Shown: piece after piece, positions 1 to 4,708 of the stretch
Layout of the letters: the number at the start of each line of letters is the position of its first letter
How positions within the stretch are numbered: position 1 is the stretch's first letter
NCBI GenBank assembly: GCA_903897985.1
Contig: CAIUDS010000210.1
Coordinates: 1-10,680 of the forward strand
Length of the DNA stretch: 10,680 nucleotides
From: an uncultured delta proteobacterium
GTDB lineage: Bacteria > RBG-13-61-14 > DRUE01
Direction of reading: 5' to 3'
Translations under genes and position numbers: made by a program
Notes under the pieces: model-generated
Told to the model about the DNA's origin: nothing
Database searches by the model: none
What the model saw: the letters and a program-made list of their open reading frames with translations, nothing else

Positions 1-5
1 CCGTC

Positions 6-932
6 TCAATAGACATCTTTAGACTCTCCGGTCAGGTCCACAAACAAGTCTTCCAGATTCTTACGCCGGGCGCAGATCGAGTCCACCATGAACCCGGCCG
101 AGATCAGTTCCCGGTTGATTTTGCCCAAATCCCAGCGCGCCTTCTTGAACTCCAGCCAGCCGCTCTTTTTTACCGTCGGCTTAAGCCCCGGAAATTTCTG
201 CTCCAGCAAATCCTTGGCCTCGCCCTCCCGGGCAACCTTGATCTCCGCCTGATCCTGGTCTCCACCCAGCATCCGGTCAACCTCGCCCTCGCTGATCAGC
301 GTGCCCCGGTACATGATCCCGATCCGGTTGCAGACCATTTCCATCTCGCTCAACAGGTGGCTGGAAAGGAAAATGGTGATTTCCTGCTCCTGACTGATCT
401 TGCGGATCAGGTTCCTTACCTCGCGGATGCCCTGCGGGTCCAGCCCGTTGGTGGGCTCGTCCAGGATCAGCAGCTTGGGCCGGCTCAGCAGGGCCAGGCC
501 GATCCCCAACCGCTGTTTCATGCCATGCGAATAGCCTTTGACCTTGTGCTTGCCGCGGCGGGCAAGACCCATCATGTCCAGCACTTCCCGAATCCGATCC
601 TCGTTCACGCCCCCGCTCAGGTCTCCGAACAGACTCAGGTTCTTATATCCGGTCAGGTAGGGATAAAAAGCCGGGGATTCCACCAGCGCCCCCACCTGGG
701 CGATGGTGCGCCGGAAATTCTGGTGCAGGTCGCGGCCGAAGATCTTGACCGAGCCGGAATCGTGGTGGATCAGGTCCAGGATCATCCGGATGGTGGTGGT
801 TTTGCCCGCGCCGTTCGGGCCGATGAACCCATAGACATCGCCCTTGTAAATGGTGAGGTTCAGGTTTTTGACGGCCTGAATGTCATTGAAGGTCTTGCTT
901 AGACCGCGCACTTCCAGCACGGTTTCTTTCAT
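6..932 (-). CDS. ABC transporter ATP-binding protein, BcrA/NatA-like
   Basis: This is the nucleotide-binding subunit of an ABC transporter. It hydrolyses ATP on the cytoplasmic face to drive a separate membrane subunit. Visible motifs are Walker A GPNGAGKTT (residues 38-46), a Q-loop region ALVESPAF with Glu in place of Gln (about 85), signature YSHGMKQR (134-141), Walker B LLILDEP with catalytic Glu159, and the H-loop His192. The YSHGM signature and the roughly 80-residue C-terminal extension fit the bacitracin/lantibiotic-resistance (BcrA) and NatA branch of exporters. The length of 308 aa is normal for that branch. The start ATG at 930-932 has no clear Shine-Dalgarno sequence. The stop lies 6 bp from the window edge, so a partner permease is expected just outside. 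The substrate cannot be told from the sequence. The family call is firm. Confidence 0.95.
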   Translation of the reverse strand: MKETVLEVRGLSKTFNDIQAVKNLNLTIYKGDVYGFIGPNGAGKTTTIRMILDLIHHDSGSVKIFGRDLHQNFRRTIAQVGALVESPAFYPYLTGYKNLSLFGDLSGGVNEDRIREVLDMMGLARRGKHKVKGYSHGMKQRLGIGLALLSRPKLLILDEPTNGLDPQGIREVRNLIRKISQEQEITIFLSSHLLSEMEMVCNRIGIMYRGTLISEGEVDRMLGGDQDQAEIKVAREGEAKDLLEQKFPGLKPTVKKSGWLEFKKARWDLGKINRELISAGFMVDSICARRKNLEDLFVDLTGESKDVY

Positions 933-996
933 GGCGCTTTGAATTTAATGCATTTTCCCATAGAATGCAAGGGGTAGCCCAATAAGGAGGCGGCAA
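933..996. promoter_or_regulatory. Divergent promoter region between ABC ATPase and pgi
   Basis: This 64-bp spacer serves two divergent genes. For pgi (plus strand) the best candidate is -35 TTGAAT (939-944), a 16-bp spacer and -10 TAGAAT (961-966). It would start transcription near 973, upstream of a strong Shine-Dalgarno TAAGGAGG (983-990). For the ABC gene (minus strand), -35 TTGCAT (965-970) and -10 TAAATT (942-947) are 17 bp apart and would start near 935, giving an almost leaderless mRNA. An inverted repeat TGCATT (949-954) / AATGCA (964-969) overlaps both promoters and could be an operator. All of this is motif reading by eye; no start site is proven. Confidence 0.45.
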
Positions 997-2391
997 ATGA
1001 TAAAGATAGATTACCGGTTTGCCATGCGCGACCTGATCAAGAAGTCCGGCCTGGGCAAAAACGAATTGGCCGCGGTTTTGAAGAAGGCGCGAAGCGTGCG
1101 CAACGGGCTGGCCAAGGAGAAAAACTCGGGCCTGCTCGGTTTCGCCCAAGTCCTGGCTGACCGGCAAATGGTCTCGGATTGCCTCGGCTTCGCCCAGCCC
1201 TTTCAGGGGAAAATTCAAAACATAGTGGTGCTGGGCATCGGCGGCTCCGCCCTGGGCGCGCGCACGCTTGCCTCGGCGCTCCGGCCCAGCCGCGAACTCG
1301 AGTTGAAGGAAGGCCGGCCCCGGCTGTTTGTCTGCGACAACCTTGACCCGGACTGGCTCACCGACATCTTCGCGATCGTCTTTTCCGAACCCAGCCTGTT
1401 CCTCGTCATCAGCAAGTCCGGCGCCACCGCGGAGATCGCCTCGCAACTGCTTTATCTCATGACCCGGCTGAAGGAAGCCTATAGCGACGGCTGGAGACAG
1501 CATCTGGCCGTGGTCACCGACCCGGAAAAGGGTCTGCTCCGCGGCTTCGCCCGGCAGCATAACCTTGTTTGCCTGCCGATCCCGCCCTCGGTGGGCGGGA
1601 GATATTCCGTGCTCACCCCGGTCGGGCTTTTGCCCGCGGCCCTCATCGGCATTGACCTCGAGGGCTTGATCCAGGGCGCCCGGGAAATGGATGAAATCTG
1701 TTTCCACCCGCGCAACCAGCCGGGGCCCGCGGAACTCCTGGCCGCCATCTTTTACCGGTTCGCGCATAAGGGCCGGAAAAACCTGGTCATGATGCCCTAC
1801 AGTTCCAAGCTCGCGGACTTTTCCGAATGGTTTGCGCAGCTCTGGGCGGAGAGCCTGGGTAAAAAGACCGGCCTCGATGGCAAGCAAGTCCGCGCCGGCT
1901 CCACCCCGGTCCGGGCGCTCGGCGCCACCGACCAGCACAGCCAAATCCAGCTTTACCTCGAGGGACCGGAAGATAAATTGGTGTGTTTCCTCCAGGTGGA
2001 AAAATTCACGGAAGAACTGGAAATCCCGGCTCCGGTCAAGGGACTTAAGGAATTGAAATGGCTCTCCGGGCACACCATCGCCGAACTGCTCAACACCGAA
2101 CTGTTCGCCACCTCCGCCAGCCTGGCCCGGGCCGGGCAGCCCTCGCTGACCATTTCCATTCCCAAGCTTGACGCCCGCTCCCTCGGCGGCCTCTTTTATC
2201 TCTTCGAACTCGCCACCGTGATCGCGGGCGGGCTTTGGAATGTCAATCCCTTTGACCAGCCCGGAGTCGAGTTGGGCAAGCAATACACCTCCGCGCTCAT
2301 GGGCCGCAAAGGCTTCGAAAAAAAGAAAAAGGAACTGGAGTCGTTCCGCAAAAAGGGCAAAAATTTTATCTGGCCCGCCAAGAAGAAATAG
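997..2391 (+). CDS. pgi: Glucose-6-phosphate isomerase
   Basis: This enzyme interconverts glucose-6-phosphate and fructose-6-phosphate in the cytoplasm, in glycolysis and gluconeogenesis. The sequence shows the two SIS-type sugar-phosphate-binding halves of the family: GIGGSALG (80-87), SKSGATAEI (139-147) and VGGRYSVLTPVG (199-210). It also has the expected catalytic residues: Glu285 in LWAESLGK, His314 in TDQHSQ and Lys428 in ELGKQY. At 464 aa it matches the shorter, roughly 450-residue Bacillus/Thermotoga-like class rather than the roughly 550-residue enterobacterial class. The start is fixed by TAAGGAGG six bases upstream of the ATG. The last 30 residues are Lys-rich. The DUF2961 gene follows after 23 bp on the same strand, so the two are probably co-transcribed. 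Confidence 0.97.
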   Translation: MIKIDYRFAMRDLIKKSGLGKNELAAVLKKARSVRNGLAKEKNSGLLGFAQVLADRQMVSDCLGFAQPFQGKIQNIVVLGIGGSALGARTLASALRPSRELELKEGRPRLFVCDNLDPDWLTDIFAIVFSEPSLFLVISKSGATAEIASQLLYLMTRLKEAYSDGWRQHLAVVTDPEKGLLRGFARQHNLVCLPIPPSVGGRYSVLTPVGLLPAALIGIDLEGLIQGAREMDEICFHPRNQPGPAELLAAIFYRFAHKGRKNLVMMPYSSKLADFSEWFAQLWAESLGKKTGLDGKQVRAGSTPVRALGATDQHSQIQLYLEGPEDKLVCFLQVEKFTEELEIPAPVKGLKELKWLSGHTIAELLNTELFATSASLARAGQPSLTISIPKLDARSLGGLFYLFELATVIAGGLWNVNPFDQPGVELGKQYTSALMGRKGFEKKKKELESFRKKGKNFIWPAKKK

Positions 2392-2414
2392 CGCTCATAA
2401 AGGGGGTGGTCTGA

Positions 2415-3479
2415 ATGTTTTCCTGGTTCGCCCAAAACCCGCTTCCGGCCGACGCCAAGATTCTTCAGGCAACCACCCATAGCCATAACCCCATGCCCGC
2501 CCTGGCCGGATACGAAAAATTCCACAAGATCGGCCACAAGGATTTCGTCTCCATCCCGCCGGGGAAAAGCTTTGCTTTCCCCGGGCTCTCCGGTCCGGGT
2601 TGTATTACCACGATCTGGATGACCTTCATCGGGTCCTATCTCGAACTCCTGCGCCGCAAAAACATTCCCGCCCAGAAAAAACTGTGGATCAAAATTTATT
2701 TCGACGATCAGGCCGAGCCCGCGGTCTGCTCCCCGGTCGCGGATTTTTTCGGCTCAGGCACCACCCGCTACCGCCATTTCACCTCGCTGCTCGTGGGCAT
2801 GAGCTCCGGCGGTTATTACGCCTATTTCCCCATGCCCTTTGCCCAAAAGGCCCGGGTGGAAATCGAGAACCGCGGGGATAAAACGATCCCGCTTTTCTTC
2901 GGCGCGGTGACTTATGCGCAACTGAAGGAGCCGCTGGCGGCGCCCGGTTATTTTCATGCGCAATACCGCGCGCGGGAATTCCGCGATTCGCCCCAGATTT
3001 CCGGGAGCAAGGTCCCCAATCAGCCGTTCGTGATCCTGCAGGAGAACGGCGCCGGACAATACCTCGGGGTCACCTTGACCTTCAACCCCTTGAGTCTGAT
3101 CCAGCGGTTCACGCCGCCGTATTTTTTATTCCCGTATTTGGAGGGCAACCTCAAGGTCTATGTGGATGACGAAGAGCCTGGCAAGGAACCGTTCCTCGAA
3201 AAGCCGGTGGGAGCGCCGCGCGGGCCGCAGTCCGTGGAATACACCGGGGTGGAGGATTATTTTCATTCGGGCTGGTATTATGTGACCGGGCCTTTTGCCG
3301 GGCCGCTGTTCGGCTGCCCGGTCCGGGAAATCCTGAGCGGCAAGGTCAGCTCATACCGGTTCCATCCCCTCGACGGCTTCCGCTGGCAGAAGAAAATCCT
3401 CATCACCCTGACCCACGGCGAGTTTGACCAGGTGGACTGCAAATTGGAAAGCGTGGCCTATTATTACCGCAAACCCTGA
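2415..3479 (+). CDS. DUF2961 protein, probable GH172 furanosidase
   Basis: The 354-residue protein matches the DUF2961 fold family. Characterised members (glycoside hydrolase family 172) act on difructose dianhydride or on D-arabinofuranosides. Recognisable family blocks are GPGCITTIWMTF (60-71), the strand IYFDDQAEPAV (94-104), DFFG (110-113), YFPMPF (137-142), YFHAQYR (179-185), GQYLGV (214-219) and GVEDYF (278-283). Glu280 in the last block is a candidate catalytic acid, inferred from its conservation. There is no signal peptide, so the protein should be cytoplasmic, which suits a neighbour of PGI. The ATG at 2415 follows a GGGGGTGG stretch (2402-2409). The last 44 codons (3345-3479) recur as an incomplete copy at 4571-4708. 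The substrate is unknown; the fructoside or arabinoside idea is inference from the family. Confidence 0.85.
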   Translation: MFSWFAQNPLPADAKILQATTHSHNPMPALAGYEKFHKIGHKDFVSIPPGKSFAFPGLSGPGCITTIWMTFIGSYLELLRRKNIPAQKKLWIKIYFDDQAEPAVCSPVADFFGSGTTRYRHFTSLLVGMSSGGYYAYFPMPFAQKARVEIENRGDKTIPLFFGAVTYAQLKEPLAAPGYFHAQYRAREFRDSPQISGSKVPNQPFVILQENGAGQYLGVTLTFNPLSLIQRFTPPYFLFPYLEGNLKVYVDDEEPGKEPFLEKPVGAPRGPQSVEYTGVEDYFHSGWYYVTGPFAGPLFGCPVREILSGKVSSYRFHPLDGFRWQKKILITLTHGEFDQVDCKLESVAYYYRKP

Positions 3480-3823
3480 CCCCGCTTCCTCCCACCATCG
3501 GTCCTCCCCCGCCCCGCTCCTTCTGACGAGCCGCCCTCCCAGCAAGTCGGAAAGTCGGAATCTACATTCCGACTTTCCGACTTGCTCCGGGGATCCGAGC
3601 CGGCCGCGGCTGGCAATGTTGGTGGCGGAGTCCGGCAGGGAAAAAACTTTGCGATGCCGGCTTTAGAAAGGAAATGCCGTTTGTAATCATAACCCGGGCT
3701 GCCAGGCCGGAGGATCGCTTGGCCTAAGTCTTTGGCGCGAGCTTCGATCTGACTTGGGGCTGCTATTTCCGAGCTTCTTCGAGAATTGATAAGGCCGGCC
3801 TCTCGCCAGGGTCCGGAATGATA
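3480..3823. other. Intergenic stretch between DUF2961 gene and Rrf2 gene
   Basis: I find no supportable gene in these 344 bases. The first 60 bases are pyrimidine-rich on the plus strand. The hairpin repeat at 3541-3597 follows. The rest has only small dyads: CCGGCA/TGCCGG arms around 3632-3657, and a 10-bp palindrome AGGCCGGCCT near 3793. No hairpin followed by a T-run, as in an intrinsic terminator, is evident on either strand. Short open frames here have no ribosome-binding site and look like chance. Confidence 0.6.
3541..3597. repeat. REP-like hairpin repeat, copy A
   Basis: The repeat has two exactly complementary 21-base arms (3541-3561 and 3566-3586) around the 4-base loop CTAC, then the shared tail CCGGGGAT (3587-3594). 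Each arm holds two tandem GTCGGAA-type heptamers, so the element reads as four heptamers arranged ++--. The loop read on the minus strand is GTAG, a tetranucleotide also typical of REP sequences moved by RAYT transposases; that link is only suggestive. The element starts 62 bp after the DUF2961 stop codon. No T-run follows, so it is not a classic intrinsic terminator, although it could protect the mRNA 3' end. Confidence 0.9.
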
Positions 3824-4267
3824 TTATCTCCCCATATTTTGCAAAGGTTTGGCGGGCGCATACAATTCCCGTAAGTCGGAGAGCTTGGTCCGGGAAAGAT
3901 AATCCCGGAATTGGCGGATGTTTATTTCCAGATAGTCGCCGAAGATGCAATTTTTCCCGGAACAGGTTCGCTTAGGCATCATACACTCATGGGATAAAAA
4001 TTTTCCTTCCACCGCCTCATAAATATCCAGGAGGCTGATCCGCTCGCTGTCCCGGGCCAGCGTATATCCGCCTCGGGGACCCATCACCGAGTCCACCAGG
4101 CCGTTCGTCTTCAGGAGTTGCATGACTTTGGCCAAATGGCTGGGCGGAGCTTTGAGCGCCTGGGCCAGTTTGCCGGCGGACCTCCATTGATTTTTCCTGC
4201 CGGATAAAAGCACCATGGCGTGCAAGGCCAGGGTACCCGCCTCCGAAAGACCCAAAAATTGTTTCAT
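3824..4267 (-). CDS. Rrf2-family transcriptional regulator, probable Fe-S sensor
   Basis: This 147-residue DNA-binding protein has the Rrf2 winged-helix layout: an N-terminal segment MKQFLGLSEAGTLALHAM, a recognition-helix region SAGKLAQALKAPPSHLAKVMQLL (about 30-52), and the wing signature GPRGGYTLARDSERISLLDIYEAVEG (about 63-88). Three cysteines follow in CMMPKRTCSGKNC (CX6CX4C), where IscR, NsrR and RsrR-type members bind an Fe-S cluster; IscR itself uses CX5CX5C. The open frame runs upstream to 4567, but the real start is the ATG at 4265-4267, because GAGGGGGT lies about 8 bases upstream and the family consensus begins there. It probably senses iron-sulfur status, nitric oxide or redox state. 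It sits alone between two hairpin repeats, convergent with the DUF2961 gene. The stress it senses is unknown. Confidence 0.94.
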   Translation of the reverse strand: MKQFLGLSEAGTLALHAMVLLSGRKNQWRSAGKLAQALKAPPSHLAKVMQLLKTNGLVDSVMGPRGGYTLARDSERISLLDIYEAVEGKFLSHECMMPKRTCSGKNCIFGDYLEINIRQFRDYLSRTKLSDLRELYAPAKPLQNMGR

Positions 4268-4313
4268 GCGCTTACCCCCTCGCGTTCGGATAAAGCCTCG
4301 GATATTTTCCCCA

Positions 4314-4345
4314 ATATGCATATACCCGGCCATCGGCATTGTCAA
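4314..4345 (-). promoter_or_regulatory. Candidate Rrf2 promoter with palindromic operator
   Basis: On the minus strand a perfect -35 TTGACA (4340-4345) is followed 17 bp later by a weak -10, TATGCA (4317-4322); TATATG at 15 bp is an alternative. A perfect 10-bp palindrome ATATGCATAT (4314-4323) covers the -10. Transcription would begin near 4310, leaving a leader of about 43 bases with a GAGGGGGT ribosome-binding site. A dyad on the -10 of a regulator's own gene suggests autorepression, as is common among Rrf2 proteins. This is a motif-based inference. Confidence 0.5.
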
Positions 4346-4493
4346 CCCCTTTCGATTCCTCCCGAGGTTTTCAGCGGAATTGACGAAATTCCACCTGCTC
4401 CTTGCCCGCCGCGGCCCTTCGGCTTTGTTCCTCGATCTTGCGCGCAGTTCTCCCCGCCGAGCAATCGTGTTCCCCAACCCCCCGGCGGCCTCA

Positions 4494-4550
4494 AGCAAGT
4501 CGGAATGTCGGAATCTACATTCCGATATTCCGACTTGCTCCGGGGATTCG
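4494..4550. repeat. REP-like hairpin repeat, copy B
   Basis: This is a second copy of the element at 3541-3597, in the same orientation. The arms 4494-4514 and 4519-4539 surround the same CTAC loop and are followed by the same CCGGGGAT tail. Over 57 bases the copies differ at four places. The A-T pair 3553/3574 has become T-A (4506/4527), and a G-C pair has become G-T (4507/4526), which still pairs as G-U in RNA. Flanking sequences are unrelated, so the unit is the 54-57 bases themselves. It ends about 20 bp before the DUF2961 3' fragment. Confidence 0.9.
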
Positions 4551-4570
4551 GCAAGGTTGAGAGCCACAGG

Positions 4571-4708
4571 GTTAGCTCATACCGGTTCCATCCTTTGGAC
4601 GGCTTCCGCTGGCAAGAGGAAATCCTCATCACCCTGACCCACGGCGAGTTTGACCAGGTGAACTGCAAAATGGAAAGCGTGGCGTATTATTATAAGAAGT
4701 CCGTTTGA
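4571..4708 (+). pseudogene. Truncated 3' copy of the DUF2961/GH172 gene
   Basis: These 138 bases repeat the last 44 codons plus stop of the intact gene (3345-3479), with one extra codon at the end. About 90% of bases match. The peptide VSSYRFHPLDGFRWQEEILI and what follows differs from the intact C-terminus by KK to EE, D to N, L to M, R to K and a changed last residue or two. No start codon, ribosome-binding site or upstream family motif remains, and the frame simply runs back into the hairpin repeat. It is the relic of a second DUF2961 paralogue or of an older end of the same gene. Its stop TGA (4706-4708) directly abuts the stop of the convergent GH2 gene (4709-4711). Confidence 0.88.

Larger units (their letters stand above)
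4268..4570. other. Intergenic stretch upstream of the Rrf2 gene
   Basis: About 300 bases hold the Rrf2 ribosome-binding site, its candidate promoter (4314-4345), a featureless stretch rich in CCGC-type words (4350-4490) and hairpin copy B (4494-4550). The stretch 4551-4570 leads into the DUF2961 fragment and contains CGGCAAGGT, which also occurs just before the matching point in the intact gene. Open frames crossing this stretch lack start signals and I do not call them. Confidence 0.6.

Noticed and set aside
883..2283. Long open frame on the minus strand opposite pgi
   Set aside because: It is the antisense shadow of a clear pgi gene with all catalytic motifs. Its translation is low in complexity, matches no family, and has no ribosome-binding site.
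3541..4550. Possible CRISPR array or intrinsic terminators from the hairpin repeats
   Set aside because: There are only two copies, 953 bp apart, so no array. Neither hairpin is followed by a T-run, so an intrinsic terminator is not supported.
4268..4567. 100-residue N-terminal extension of the Rrf2 frame
   Set aside because: The family consensus begins at MKQFLGLSEAG, with a GAGGGGGT site just upstream. The extension reads through the promoter and hairpin B.
4220..4708. Plus-strand 162-codon frame joining antisense-Rrf2 sequence to the DUF2961 fragment
   Set aside because: Only the last 45 codons resemble a protein. The rest crosses the Rrf2 promoter and hairpin B and has no ribosome-binding site.
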